Of a DNA stretch of 64,000 nt, positions 37,876-47,537 are shown in pieces (position 1 is the stretch's first letter; the number at the start of each line of letters is the position of its first letter). Under the pieces are notes generated by a model. It was not told the origin of the DNA. It did no database searches and saw nothing but the letters and a program-made list of their open reading frames with translations. The DNA is from Haematospirillum sp. H1815 (GTDB taxonomy: Bacteria > Pseudomonadota > Alphaproteobacteria > Rhodospirillales > Rhodospirillaceae): contig NZ_JAAVTA010000001.1 in assembly GCF_012102705.1 (NCBI RefSeq), positions 248,001 to 312,000 on the forward strand, given 5' to 3'. Made by a program: the position numbers and the translations under genes.

Positions 37876-38811
37876 ATGACTGGCATCGACACCGTGACCG
37901 CCGTTGCTGAGTTCAGGACGGTCCGTGATTTCATCCGCCATGCTGTCAGCCAGTTCAATGCTGCAGACCTCAGCTATGGCCACGGAACCACTTCAGCGTG
38001 GGACGAGGCTGTTTTCATGGTTCTGGAGGCCCTGCGGCTGCCTGTTGACCAGCTTGAGCCTTATCTTGATGCCAGGCTGGCCACGCCTGAAAGAACTCGC
38101 CTTGCCGGTTTGATCGAGACCCGGGTAAAGACCAGGAAGCCAGCTTCCTATCTTCTCAATCGCGCTTATATTCAGGGTTTTCCCTTTTATGTTGATGAAC
38201 GTGTGATTGTTCCGCGCTCCTACATTGGCGAAATCCTGTTTTCGGGTATTTTTTCCGGGGAAGGGTTGGCCTTGGTTGATGATCCGACTGAACCGGCCCA
38301 TGTTCTTGATCTGTGTACCGGCTCGGGCTGCTTAGCAATTCTTGCAGCCCATGTTTTTCCCGAAGCAGACATTGATGCGGTGGATTTGTCTCCTGAGGCC
38401 TTGTCGGTCGCCCGGCGCAATGTAAAAGACTATGCTTTTGAGGATCGTATCCGTTTGTTCGAGGGCGATCTCTTCTCTCCCTTAAAAGGGCGAAGATACG
38501 ACGTAATACTGACGAACCCGCCGTATGTTGATGCTTCGTCCATGGAGGTTCTGCCGCCGGAGTTTCGGCACGAACCCTCTATGGCTTTGGCCTCTGGTGA
38601 GGATGGGCTCGACCTTGTTCGCAGAATTTTGCGTGAGAGCCCGCACTATTTGACCGAAAAAGGCGGTATCCTGTGCGAATTCGGTACCGGGCGAGAGATT
38701 CTTGAGGCGGAGTATCCTGATCTTGACTTCTTGTGGATCGAGACCGAAAGCAGTTTCGGGGAGGTCTTCTGGTTGACCCGTCAGCAATTACTGGCCGGGG
38801 GGCACGGATAG
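37876..38811 (+). CDS. prmB: Ribosomal protein L3 N5-glutamine methyltransferase
   Basis: SAM-dependent methyltransferase of the PrmB/HemK family, 311 residues. The N-terminal helical domain has the PrmB-type YGHGTTSAWDEAVFMVLEAL; the SAM motif is VLDLCTGSGCLAILAA and the substrate-glutamine motif NPPYVDASS. The N-terminal motif separates it from PrmC, which methylates release factors. It is divergent from the EpmC-like gene and is followed, about 95 bases on, by the sensor-type gene. Confidence 0.92.
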   Translation: MTGIDTVTAVAEFRTVRDFIRHAVSQFNAADLSYGHGTTSAWDEAVFMVLEALRLPVDQLEPYLDARLATPERTRLAGLIETRVKTRKPASYLLNRAYIQGFPFYVDERVIVPRSYIGEILFSGIFSGEGLALVDDPTEPAHVLDLCTGSGCLAILAAHVFPEADIDAVDLSPEALSVARRNVKDYAFEDRIRLFEGDLFSPLKGRRYDVILTNPPYVDASSMEVLPPEFRHEPSMALASGEDGLDLVRRILRESPHYLTEKGGILCEFGTGREILEAEYPDLDFLWIETESSFGEVFWLTRQQLLAGGHG

Positions 38812-38906
38812 GCACCGGCATTCAACAAGGCTCGCGCGCGGCTATACTTTGTTGTAGCCTGCCGTAACCGCTGTCTTACGCTGCCTGTCCGGGAAGGAAA
38901 GCATCC

Positions 38907-41417
38907 ATGAGCAAAAGGCGCCTGCTTTTTGTGATCTGTGGTTCCATCGGCGGTCTTCTGCTTGTGCACTCTGCTCCTGCCTTGGCATTCAGGACGCCAA
39001 TGGGGCGCCCGTATATCGTTGATCTTTCCCTCTTTTCACTTGTTGTGCCCGGACTTTGCCTTGGTCTTGGCCTTGCCTTGTGGCTGGCTGGACCATCCGG
39101 GCGCTACGGTCGCTCTCATTATGCAGGCGGCCTTGCGGTTCTTGCCGCGATGCAGGGAATTAATCTCGCTGACATCAGCCTGTTCTTCCCTCACCTGCTT
39201 ATTCATCTGGAGACCATGGATCGGCTTACCTTGGCTTTATTGCCCATGGCGCCGGCATTTTTTCTTCTTCTCGTGCGCGATCAGGTGGTCAGCCGTGTTT
39301 TGTATCGTGTCGTTCCTTTTGTTCTTACCCTTGTGTCAGCAATCTTTTTGTCCGCTTTTTTCCTGCCCTATAACCACCTTTTGATTTTGCACACCATTGT
39401 CAGTGTTTTCTGCCTTGCCGGCTTTGCTATCGGCATTCTGGAGGTCGGTCTGGGTCGGGGAGGGGAGAGGCTTCGTCCGGCCCTGGTTATCCTGTGTGGT
39501 GCCAGCGTTATTCTTTCCCTCGTCAATGATTTGGTTTCCGGATGGAGCGGCGGCCGTGATACCTCGCTTCTGGCTTTGTCGCTGGGGGGAAGTGCTCTGG
39601 TGTGTGGTGCTCTTTCGGCCCGTGATATGAGACGAAGCCGCCGTAGCCGGAAACTGGAGCTGCGACACCTTCTTGACCTACGTGCCATTCTTGAACAGCG
39701 TATCAAGGATACATCCTCCAGAATCAATAGCTTACATATTCGTATTGACAATTTTCTTAAACATATACCGGAAGCGGTTTTGACCTTGGACTCTGAAGCC
39801 AGGATTCTTCGCTATGAGGGGGGTGCCGAGGCTCTTTTCGGCTGGAGTGCGCCAGAAGTTGTGGGGCGTTCAGCCATTTCTCTTCTTTCGGGAGAGTGGG
39901 CAGAGCGCTTCCTGCATGCCCTGAGACATCTGGAGCATGACGAAGAGGTTGAGTGGGGTGGTACGCGCCGTTTCGAGATCCATCTGCGTAATCGTGATGG
40001 GCGTGTGGTGCCGGCAAACTGTTCTATCTCGGTCGTACACGAGGAGGGGGCTAGGCTCTTTCAGGTGTTATTGCGCAGCACAGAAGCAGAGAAAAAAGCG
40101 CAAATGGATCTTTCCGCACAAAAGGCCCTTGTCTCCGAGCTACAGGACCGGTTGCGGCATATGGAGGAGTGCACGGCAACGGGATGGTATGAAACATCCT
40201 CGGCTACCGGGAAAACCCGTTGGTCAGCGGGACTGGAGACAATCTGGGGATTCCGGGATGGTGCAAAGCCTGCAGGGCTGAGGGATTTTGTCTTTAGAGT
40301 TACCGAAGAAGATCGCCCGCAACTCATTCATTCTCTTGATGATCCATCATGGGATGAAACCCGCCATACAGTACGCGTTCAGATTGATGATGTCAGAGTG
40401 GCCACAATCGAACTCTCACTGGTTCGTGAACGCGCCGCAGACGGTACCATTGTCCGTGAGACCGGTATAGCTCGCCGGTTATACGAGCAAAGTATTGCAC
40501 CCTTGTCTTTTATGACGACAGGGAAGCCTACAGAACGGGAAACCTATGTCATGGGCAGTATGGATGTATCAGCTGGTCCGGATACAATGGCTCCCCAACC
40601 GGGGCGAGGGGAGCCTCTTGATATTCTTCTTGTAGAAGATGTCGAGGTAAATCAGAGGGTTGCAGTTATGTTCCTGGAACGTGAAGGCCACCGCGTGTCG
40701 GTTGCCTCTACAGGTAAGAATGGCGTTGATGCTGTATCACAGGGATGTTTTGACCTTGTGCTCATGGACATTCGCCTTCCTGATATTGATGGCGTTGAGG
40801 CTGTGCGTCGCATTCGTGCCCTTGATGATCCCGTGCGGGCGCAAATTCCTGTCCTCGCATTGACGGCAAACGTCTTTGAGGATGATGTGAAGCGGTATAG
40901 GGCTGCGGGTATGAATGGTGTTGTGGCCAAGCCTATACGCATAGAATCATTCCGGCAGGCGTTACGCTCCATACAGTCATCGGGTTCCGCAGATGATACA
41001 GCTTCTGCCGGGGGAGCTTTTGCATCTACTGCTTCGCCTTCTCTGGATGAAGGATTCATTGCAGACAGGCTGTCTGCCTTGGGTACGGAAAGCTTCAAGG
41101 CTATTTTGGGGCTGGGGCGACGGAGTATGGACAATGCGGTGTCCGAGCTTTCTGTTGCTTTGGGATTATCCGATCCAGATTTGCTTGCGCGTTCAGGGCA
41201 CAAGCTTGCCGGTGCCGCCAGCAACTTCGGTTTTTCCAGGCTTATGAAACTGGGGCGGGATATAGAGGATCTTGCCTTGGGTGGTGATGTTGCGCAGGCG
41301 CGCGCAATGGCTGCGGAAGGAGAGGCTCTGTGGGTTGAAGCCAGCAGAGCCCTAGATCTTTGGTTGAGTGCGCGCAATCTTCTGGATCATCGCCAGGAGT
41401 TGTCAACGTTCCTTTAG
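38907..41417 (+). CDS. Membrane PAS-receiver-Hpt protein lacking a histidine kinase core
   Basis: An 836-residue signalling protein. Residues 1-235 hold about seven hydrophobic segments, followed by a basic coiled coil (RRSRRSRKLELRHLLDLRAIL), a PAS domain (about 280-395), a weaker PAS-like region (about 420-530), a receiver domain (about 571-690, phosphoacceptor Asp621 in VLMDIRLP) and a C-terminal Hpt domain with His765 in SGHKLAGAASNFG. No H-box, N-box or G-box of a histidine kinase is visible anywhere. It should be a membrane-tethered phosphorelay intermediate fed by another kinase. GGAAGG before the ATG at 38907 supports the start. Confidence 0.88.
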   Translation: MSKRRLLFVICGSIGGLLLVHSAPALAFRTPMGRPYIVDLSLFSLVVPGLCLGLGLALWLAGPSGRYGRSHYAGGLAVLAAMQGINLADISLFFPHLLIHLETMDRLTLALLPMAPAFFLLLVRDQVVSRVLYRVVPFVLTLVSAIFLSAFFLPYNHLLILHTIVSVFCLAGFAIGILEVGLGRGGERLRPALVILCGASVILSLVNDLVSGWSGGRDTSLLALSLGGSALVCGALSARDMRRSRRSRKLELRHLLDLRAILEQRIKDTSSRINSLHIRIDNFLKHIPEAVLTLDSEARILRYEGGAEALFGWSAPEVVGRSAISLLSGEWAERFLHALRHLEHDEEVEWGGTRRFEIHLRNRDGRVVPANCSISVVHEEGARLFQVLLRSTEAEKKAQMDLSAQKALVSELQDRLRHMEECTATGWYETSSATGKTRWSAGLETIWGFRDGAKPAGLRDFVFRVTEEDRPQLIHSLDDPSWDETRHTVRVQIDDVRVATIELSLVRERAADGTIVRETGIARRLYEQSIAPLSFMTTGKPTERETYVMGSMDVSAGPDTMAPQPGRGEPLDILLVEDVEVNQRVAVMFLEREGHRVSVASTGKNGVDAVSQGCFDLVLMDIRLPDIDGVEAVRRIRALDDPVRAQIPVLALTANVFEDDVKRYRAAGMNGVVAKPIRIESFRQALRSIQSSGSADDTASAGGAFASTASPSLDEGFIADRLSALGTESFKAILGLGRRSMDNAVSELSVALGLSDPDLLARSGHKLAGAASNFGFSRLMKLGRDIEDLALGGDVAQARAMAAEGEALWVEASRALDLWLSARNLLDHRQELSTFL

Positions 41418-41464
41418 ATCTTTTAATCCGTGTTGCCGGGATTGAGTTCTGCACTGAAGCAGGT

Positions 41465-42295
41465 ATGATCACGGCCATGTCAATAATACCTCTCTATGGA
41501 CTTCCAGCTCTTTTTACCCTTGTCCCTGCCGCTCTTCTGGTTTTCCGGCATGGGGGAGGGCGCGATTCTGCATTCTGGGGAGCTTTGGGGCTTGCTGTGC
41601 TTGGGTCAGGGGCTCAAACTATTGAATTTTATCAGTATGGTCTTGGTGAGGGATTCTCTTTCTCCCTTTGGGTGACAATTACGTCAACCTTGGTCTTGTT
41701 TGTCGTTGGGGCCTTGGTCTTGCAGCAAGGGTGGCGCTTGCTGTTTCTTCTGGCTCCCTACCTTCTATTGCTGGGTGGGGCGGCAACCTTGTTCCACCTT
41801 CTGTTCGGGGAGAAGCATGTTTCCTTTCCTGTTGTGTCTGCGACGGATAGCGAAGGAATATGGTTTTTTCTGCATGTGGTTGTTGGCATTCTATCTTATG
41901 CTCTTCTTACATTTGCGGCGGTTGCGGCTCTGTCGGCCTTTTTGCAGGAGCGTGCACTAAAGCATAAGTCACCAAACAGGTTGACCCGGAAGCTGCCTTC
42001 CGTCGCCGAGAGCGAGGCGCTGTCCTTGGCCATGCTGCTTCAGGGTGGGCTTGTTCTTGGCGTTGGCTTATGTTCAGGTCTTGCTGTAAATTGGCTTGAA
42101 CACAGGATGCTGCTTGATTTTAATCACAAGAGCATCTTGAGTATCCTGACATTTGTAACGGTTATGATCCTGATTGTGGCCCGTTTTGTCAGTGGCACGA
42201 GGGGGCGGGTTGCTGCGCGTCTTGTGTTGTTGGCGTGGCTCTTTTTGACTTTGGCTTGGCCCGGAGTCAAGTTTGTGTCCCAAGCTTTGCTCTGA
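41465..42295 (+). CDS. CcsA/YpjD-like integral membrane protein
   Basis: A 276-residue protein with about eight membrane helices. [24 protein letters not shown] (about residues 134-157) and the later region around [18 protein letters not shown] resemble the cytochrome c assembly family (CcsA/CcmC) and its relative YpjD, with histidines that could bind haem. The tryptophan-rich WWD signature of true haem-handling proteins is not seen, so YpjD-like is the better label. The start at 41465 is chosen because the hydrophobic N-terminus begins there; it lies about 50 bases after the sensor-type gene. Confidence 0.75.
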   Translation: MITAMSIIPLYGLPALFTLVPAALLVFRHGGGRDSAFWGALGLAVLGSGAQTIEFYQYGLGEGFSFSLWVTITSTLVLFVVGALVLQQGWRLLFLLAPYLLLLGGAATLFHLLFGEKHVSFPVVSATDSEGIWFFLHVVVGILSYALLTFAAVAALSAFLQERALKHKSPNRLTRKLPSVAESEALSLAMLLQGGLVLGVGLCSGLAVNWLEHRMLLDFNHKSILSILTFVTVMILIVARFVSGTRGRVAARLVLLAWLFLTLAWPGVKFVSQALL

Positions 42296-42350
42296 CCTTG
42301 GGCGGGTCTTGTCGGTGCATTACAGGACAATATGGGAAAAGCCTGAGTTC

Positions 42351-43358
42351 ATGAACAATACCTTCGATCCTTTGCGGATTGGCCGCCTTGATGCGGTGTC
42401 GCCGGTTCTTCTTGCTCCCATGTCAGGGGTCACAGATCAGCCTTTCAGGCGTCTGGCCAAACGGTACGGGGCTGGCCTTGTTTTTTCGGAAATGATCGCC
42501 AGCGCCCAGATGATCCGTGCCCATCGGGATACCTTGCGTATGAGCACGGCCTGTCAGGATGAACACCCTATGGCTGTTCAACTTGCAGGAAATGAGCCTG
42601 TTATTATGGCAGAGGCCGCCAAGATGAACGAAGACAGGGGGGCTGCCCTGATTGACATCAACATGGGGTGCCCGGTGAAGAAGGTTGTCAAAGGGCACGC
42701 GGGATCTGCCCTGATGCGTGATGAGGCCTTGGCTGGGGCTATCATGGAGGCTGTTGTCCGCGCAGTTGCCGTGCCGGTGTCGGTTAAAATGCGCCTTGGC
42801 TGGGATTCCGGGGCACAAAATGTTGTTCGCATGGCGCAGATAGCGCGTGAAAGCGGTATTTCGATGATCACGGTGCATGGACGAACCCGTTGTCAGATGT
42901 ACACGGGAAAGGCTGATTGGTCTGCCGTTCGTGCTGTGGTTGAGGCAGTGGATCTGCCTGTCGTGGTAAATGGTGACATCATTGACTTGGACACTGCACA
43001 GGCCGCTTTGGCCCAATCGGGCGCGGCAGCCATTATGGTTGGGCGAGGAGCGCAGGGCAGGCCTTGGCTGCCAGGGGAGCTGGCTCGTGCCTTACAGGGC
43101 GGGTGTCCGGTTGCTTCCCCTTCTCTTTCCGAGCGTCGGGATCTTTTGCTTGAGCACTATAGCGATATTATTGCCCATTATGGTCTGGATGTTGGCTTGC
43201 GTGTTGCCCGCAAGCACGTCGCGTGGGGGGTGGCAGGCATTCCCGGTGCTTCTGCCTTCCGGGAGTCTTTCAATGCTTTGACAGAGGCTCGGGAAGCTTT
43301 TCTGTCCATATCGCTCTTTTTTGAGCAGGTTATTGACAAAGCGCCATTGGCAGCTTGA
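42351..43358 (+). CDS. dusB: tRNA-dihydrouridine synthase (DusB/NifR3 type)
   Basis: FMN enzyme that reduces uridines in the tRNA D-loop. The 335-residue product has [20 protein letters not shown] at the N-terminus, the catalytic-cysteine motif [20 protein letters not shown] and [13 protein letters not shown]. The ATG at 42351 gives the usual N-terminus. In many alphaproteobacteria this gene (nifR3) leads the ntrB-ntrC-ntrY-ntrX cluster; here an ntrC remnant and ntrY follow. Confidence 0.95.
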   Translation: MNNTFDPLRIGRLDAVSPVLLAPMSGVTDQPFRRLAKRYGAGLVFSEMIASAQMIRAHRDTLRMSTACQDEHPMAVQLAGNEPVIMAEAAKMNEDRGAALIDINMGCPVKKVVKGHAGSALMRDEALAGAIMEAVVRAVAVPVSVKMRLGWDSGAQNVVRMAQIARESGISMITVHGRTRCQMYTGKADWSAVRAVVEAVDLPVVVNGDIIDLDTAQAALAQSGAAAIMVGRGAQGRPWLPGELARALQGGCPVASPSLSERRDLLLEHYSDIIAHYGLDVGLRVARKHVAWGVAGIPGASAFRESFNALTEAREAFLSISLFFEQVIDKAPLAA

Positions 43359-43436
43359 TATCCGAGCCTTGCCCGTATCCGGAAGGTGTAGAAAGTTTAT
43401 TCCCTTGGTCTCTTGATATGAGAGGATAGTATCTCG

Positions 43437-43823
43437 GTGGTTTCACGTGCTTGCTCTGTAGATGGCTTGTCTTCGTCCGACGCTGCAAGCGGTATACCCA
43501 ATAGGGATTCTTCTGAAGAAATCGCTTCGGTCTTGCCTTCCTGCCATGGGGCGGAAGAGCGTGCTGCTGTTCAGGTTGAAGGACTGGCCGAAGCCGTACA
43601 GCGGAGTTTGGCAGCCTACTTTGCCATGCATAAGGATGGGTTGCCCCCGGCCGGTTTATACAACCGCTTGCTCTCTGAGTTCGAGCGTCCCTTGTTGACG
43701 CTTGCTCTGGATGTCACAGGTGGTAACCAAATCCGGGCTGCTGCCTTGCTGGGGTTGAATCGTAATACACTGCGCAAGAAAATCAGGGCGTTGTCCATCA
43801 GTCCAGTCAGGGGATCTGTATGA
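43437..43823 (+). CDS. NtrC C-terminal remnant: Fis-type helix-turn-helix protein
   Basis: A 128-residue protein that corresponds only to the C-terminal DNA-binding part of NtrC. Residues about 50-120 match it: a linker ending AAYFAMHKDGLPPAGLYNRL, then a Fis-type helix-turn-helix with GNQIRAAALLGLNRNTLRKK at 96-115. The first about 45 residues are Ser/Glu-rich and match nothing. No receiver or AAA+ domain remains, and ntrB is missing between dusB and this gene. AGAGGA at 43420-43426 precedes the GTG start, and the stop overlaps the ntrY ATG, so it appears translated. It may act as a small DNA-binding protein that recognises NtrC-type sites. Confidence 0.85.
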   Translation: MVSRACSVDGLSSSDAASGIPNRDSSEEIASVLPSCHGAEERAAVQVEGLAEAVQRSLAAYFAMHKDGLPPAGLYNRLLSEFERPLLTLALDVTGGNQIRAAALLGLNRNTLRKKIRALSISPVRGSV

Positions 43824-46042
43824 AACAGCCCGCACAAGATGGTTCCGTCATGCGTTTTTATGCATGGTTGCGCCAAGGGGGTGTGGCCAGAAGGCTTGCC
43901 GTCCTTCTTGGGGCGGCCGCCATGGTCTTTGGTGCGGCAACATGGGCTGTTCTTGCCGGATTCTGGGAACCGGTTCCAGATGGGGGGCACGCCTTATCCG
44001 TCTTGTTGAATCTCGATCTTATTCTTCTTTTGGTGCTGTCAGCGCTGGTTATTCGCAGCATTGTTGCGCTATGGCTTGCGCGTCGAACCGGAGGAGCAGG
44101 ATCAAGGCTTCATCTGCGCTTGGTTGGTCTTTTTGGTGCCGTAGCGATTACCCCTACAATTCTGGTTGCTGTCTTTTCAGCCTTGTTTTTTAATCTTGGG
44201 GTCCAGTTCTGGTTTGGGGAACGGGTTCAGACGGTCCTGTCCGAGAGTCAGGCTGTTGCGCAGGCCTATCTGGACGAGCACCGCCAAGCCATAGCTGGTC
44301 AGGCGTTGGTTGTGGCTGGTGATATCCAGCGTAACTGGGAAAGGCTTCTGCAAAATCCCGATGATCAGTCGCGCTATCTGCAGACCCAGGTTTATGTGCG
44401 TGGATTGACCGAAGCCGTCCTGTTTGAGCGCAGTGGTAAAGTTGGTGCGCGGGCAGGGTATACGTTTTCCCTTCAGTTTGAGGATGTACCCCTCTGGGCG
44501 CTCGAGAAAGCAGATCAGGGTGAAGTTGCGGTCCTGACAGGCGAGAATGAAGACAGGGTTCGTGCCTTGGTGCGTCTTGATACCCTGCCCGAGATGTTTT
44601 TGTACGTTGGTCGCTTTGTTGATACTGATGTCATTCGGCATATCGACAATACAGACAATGCCGTACAGCAGTACCAACGAATGCAGTCTGGTCGGGCTGA
44701 GCTTGAGTTGCGTTTTTCCTTGGTTTTCATTGTGGTATCGCTTTTGCTGTTGTTGGCAGCTGTCTGGGTTGGCCTGAACTTGGCCAACCGGTGGGCGATG
44801 CCGATCGTGGAGCTGATTAATGCCAGCGAGCGTGTATCTGTTGGTGATATGGCCGTACGTGTTTCAGAAGTTGATGCTTCTGATGAAGTTGCTGCTTTGT
44901 CCCGTGCCTTTAACAGGATGACCGCGCGTATTACAGCCCAGCAAAAAGAACTTTTAGAAGCCAATAGAACCCTGGATGAGCGGAAACGGTTTACCGAGAC
45001 CGTTCTGGAGGGGGTTTCAGCAGGCGTTATATCAACGTCTCCCGATGGCTTCGTGACACTGGTCAATCGTTCGGCACAGACTCTTCTTGATCTCCCGGCT
45101 GTTTCTTCATTGGAAGGCCAGCATATCTCTATTGTGATTCCTGAGTTTTCTCCTCTTATGCCCGAGAAGGAGACTCTGTGCGAGGGGCAGTCAGCCCAGC
45201 GTGAAATGGTTCTGAGCCGTGGGGGGAAGGATTTGACCTTCTTGGTCAGGGTTAGCGCCGAGTATGTTGATTCTAGGGTTATTGGTAATGTCATTACATT
45301 TGATGACATTACCCTTTTGCAAGCGGCGCAGCGGACTGCGGCCTGGGCGGATATTGCCCGTCGTATAGCGCATGAAATCAAAAATCCCCTGACACCTATA
45401 CAGCTCTCTGCAGAGCGCCTGAAGCGGCGTTATCTTAAACAGATAGAAGAGGGACGGGATGTTTTTGTGCAGTGCACAGATACCATTATCCGCCATGTGG
45501 GCGATATAGGACAGATGGTTGATGAATTCTCGGCCTTTGCCCGGATGCCTCAGCCTGTGATGAATAATGAAAATCTCTGCGAAATCATAAGGCAGTATAG
45601 CTTTCTTCAAAAAACGGCTTATCCTGGCATTCGTTTTGTGCTGGATATTCCGGAAGAAGAGGTTGTCGTTTTGTGTGACACGCGTCAGGTTGGGCAGGCA
45701 TTGACAAACATTATAAAGAATGCGGTTGAAGCTATTGAATCACGGGATAATCCAACGGATCCCGGCTGTATAACCGTCTCTCTTCGGGAACAGGGTGGTG
45801 TCATCAGGGTATTGGTTTCAGACAATGGTCGTGGGTTGCCCAAGGCCAATCGGGAGCGTTTGGTCGAGCCCTATGTCACAACACGATCCAAAGGCACGGG
45901 TCTTGGTTTGGCTATTGTCAAAAAAATTCTGGAAGACCACGGTGGTGATCTGTTACTTGAAGACGCTTCTGACGGAGGAGCGCAGATTTCGATGCTGTTT
46001 ACATTTCAATCTGCTGTAGTACAGGATGGTGTTTCTGCTTGA
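43820..46042 (+). CDS. ntrY: Sensor histidine kinase NtrY
   Basis: A 740-residue membrane kinase, partner of NtrX. Three to four N-terminal helices surround a periplasmic region (about 120-290); a HAMP domain follows the last helix (NRWAMPIVELINASERVSVGDMAVRV), then a PAS domain and the kinase core. The H-box is ARRIAHEIKNPLTPIQL with His518; the N-box (NIIKNAVEAIE) and G-boxes (DNGRGLPKA, GTGLGLAIVKKI) are intact. The start overlaps the upstream remnant gene by 4 bases. The system is linked to nitrogen, redox and respiratory control in related bacteria. Confidence 0.95.
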   Translation: MKQPAQDGSVMRFYAWLRQGGVARRLAVLLGAAAMVFGAATWAVLAGFWEPVPDGGHALSVLLNLDLILLLVLSALVIRSIVALWLARRTGGAGSRLHLRLVGLFGAVAITPTILVAVFSALFFNLGVQFWFGERVQTVLSESQAVAQAYLDEHRQAIAGQALVVAGDIQRNWERLLQNPDDQSRYLQTQVYVRGLTEAVLFERSGKVGARAGYTFSLQFEDVPLWALEKADQGEVAVLTGENEDRVRALVRLDTLPEMFLYVGRFVDTDVIRHIDNTDNAVQQYQRMQSGRAELELRFSLVFIVVSLLLLLAAVWVGLNLANRWAMPIVELINASERVSVGDMAVRVSEVDASDEVAALSRAFNRMTARITAQQKELLEANRTLDERKRFTETVLEGVSAGVISTSPDGFVTLVNRSAQTLLDLPAVSSLEGQHISIVIPEFSPLMPEKETLCEGQSAQREMVLSRGGKDLTFLVRVSAEYVDSRVIGNVITFDDITLLQAAQRTAAWADIARRIAHEIKNPLTPIQLSAERLKRRYLKQIEEGRDVFVQCTDTIIRHVGDIGQMVDEFSAFARMPQPVMNNENLCEIIRQYSFLQKTAYPGIRFVLDIPEEEVVVLCDTRQVGQALTNIIKNAVEAIESRDNPTDPGCITVSLREQGGVIRVLVSDNGRGLPKANRERLVEPYVTTRSKGTGLGLAIVKKILEDHGGDLLLEDASDGGAQISMLFTFQSAVVQDGVSA

Positions 46043-46090
46043 TCCGGAGCACATTTCACATTTTCAGGCACAAGGCAGCACGTTGGTCTC

Positions 46091-47494
46091 ATGGCACGTG
46101 ATATCCTGATCGTTGATGATGAAGCTGATATTCGGACAGTTCTGTCAGGAATTCTGGAGGATGAGGGGTATGTGACCCGCGGGGCCGGCAGCACCGAGGA
46201 AGCTCTGATGTCTGTTGCTGATAAGGCTCCGGGGTTGGTTATCCTTGATATATGGCTGGAAGGCTCCGGGATGGATGGTCTCCAGCTTCTTGATATTCTG
46301 CGCCGTGATTATCCTTTGGTTCCCGTTGTTATGATTTCAGGCCACGGGACAATAGAAACAGCTGTTTCTGCCATTCGTAACGGTGCCTATGACTTTATTG
46401 AGAAGCCATTCAAGACAGACCGGCTTTTGCTGGTTGTCGAGCGGGCCTTTGAGGCCGCCCGCCTGCGGATGGAGAATCAGCAACTGAAGAGTGCCGTTTC
46501 TGTTCCATCTGATTTGCATGGCACGTCAATGGCTATTACGCATGTTCGACAGGCGATTGCCCGCGTGGCTCCATCGGGGTCAAGGGTTCTGATCGTTGGA
46601 CAGGCTGGATCCGGCAAGGAAGTGGTGGCCCGGCTGATACATGCTCATTCCCGCCGTGCAGATGCTCCATTTGTTTGCGTCAACTGCGCTACCATGCACC
46701 CGGACCGCATGGAGATAGAGCTTTTCGGGACCGAAAGAGGCTATGAGGGAGAGCAGGCATCCAGAAAGATTGGCGTGTTCGAGCAGGCAGATGGTGGCAC
46801 ACTGCTCTTGGATGAAATCGGTGACATGCCATTGGAAACCCAGGGAAAGATTGTCCGTGTTTTGCAAGAGCAGACGTTCGAGCGTGTGGGGGGGTCCAAG
46901 AAGGTAGCGGTCGACGTTCGGGTTATTGCCACGACCACCCGCGACTTGCGTCTGTCTATTGCGCAGGGCGAATTCCGCGAAGATCTGTATTATCGTCTGA
47001 GTGTTGTGCCAATACACGTTCCAGCCCTGCAGGACAGGCGGGAGGACATTCCGGTTCTGTCGCGTGTTATCATGGAGCAGGCTGCTCGTAGTACCGGCGC
47101 TCTGCCCCGGTGCATCGGCGATGATGCCATGGCTGTGCTGCAATCCTATGATTGGCCCGGTAATGTCAGGCAGCTGCGCAATGTGATTGATTGGCTGTTG
47201 ATCATGGCTCCCGGGGATAACGAGGACGTGATTCGCGCTGATATGTTGCCGGCTGAAATAAGCCTGATTGTGCCGGAGGTCTTGTTACGGCTTGAAGGAT
47301 CGGCTGAAATCATGTCGTTGCCTCTGCGTGACGCCCGTGAGATGTTCGAGCGTGAGTACCTGTTGGCCCAAGTTACCCGTTTTAATGGCAATATCTCGCG
47401 AACGGCCGAATTCATTGGCATGGAACGTTCTGCTCTTCATCGGAAGTTGAAGAATCTCGGGGTGTCCAGCGAGGAGAAGGTAAGGGCACTGTAA
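46091..47494 (+). CDS. ntrX: Response regulator NtrX, lacking the GAFTGA loop
   Basis: A 467-residue NtrC-family regulator. The receiver domain has DDEAD near residue 10 and the phosphoacceptor Asp53 in VILDIWLEG. The AAA+ domain has a Walker A variant GQAGSGKE (about 169-176) and Walker B GTLLLDEIGD. The sigma54-contact GAFTGA loop is replaced by GYEGEQ at 217-222, so activation of sigma54 RNA polymerase is unlikely. The C-terminal Fis-type helix-turn-helix (NGNISRTAEFIGMERSALHR) is intact. It probably acts as a DNA-binding activator or repressor at sigma70 promoters. Confidence 0.95.
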   Translation: MARDILIVDDEADIRTVLSGILEDEGYVTRGAGSTEEALMSVADKAPGLVILDIWLEGSGMDGLQLLDILRRDYPLVPVVMISGHGTIETAVSAIRNGAYDFIEKPFKTDRLLLVVERAFEAARLRMENQQLKSAVSVPSDLHGTSMAITHVRQAIARVAPSGSRVLIVGQAGSGKEVVARLIHAHSRRADAPFVCVNCATMHPDRMEIELFGTERGYEGEQASRKIGVFEQADGGTLLLDEIGDMPLETQGKIVRVLQEQTFERVGGSKKVAVDVRVIATTTRDLRLSIAQGEFREDLYYRLSVVPIHVPALQDRREDIPVLSRVIMEQAARSTGALPRCIGDDAMAVLQSYDWPGNVRQLRNVIDWLLIMAPGDNEDVIRADMLPAEISLIVPEVLLRLEGSAEIMSLPLRDAREMFEREYLLAQVTRFNGNISRTAEFIGMERSALHRKLKNLGVSSEEKVRAL

Positions 47495-47537
47495 TCCTTA
47501 CCTGTTGGCTTGTTCAGGACGGCGGAGACTGTTGACC

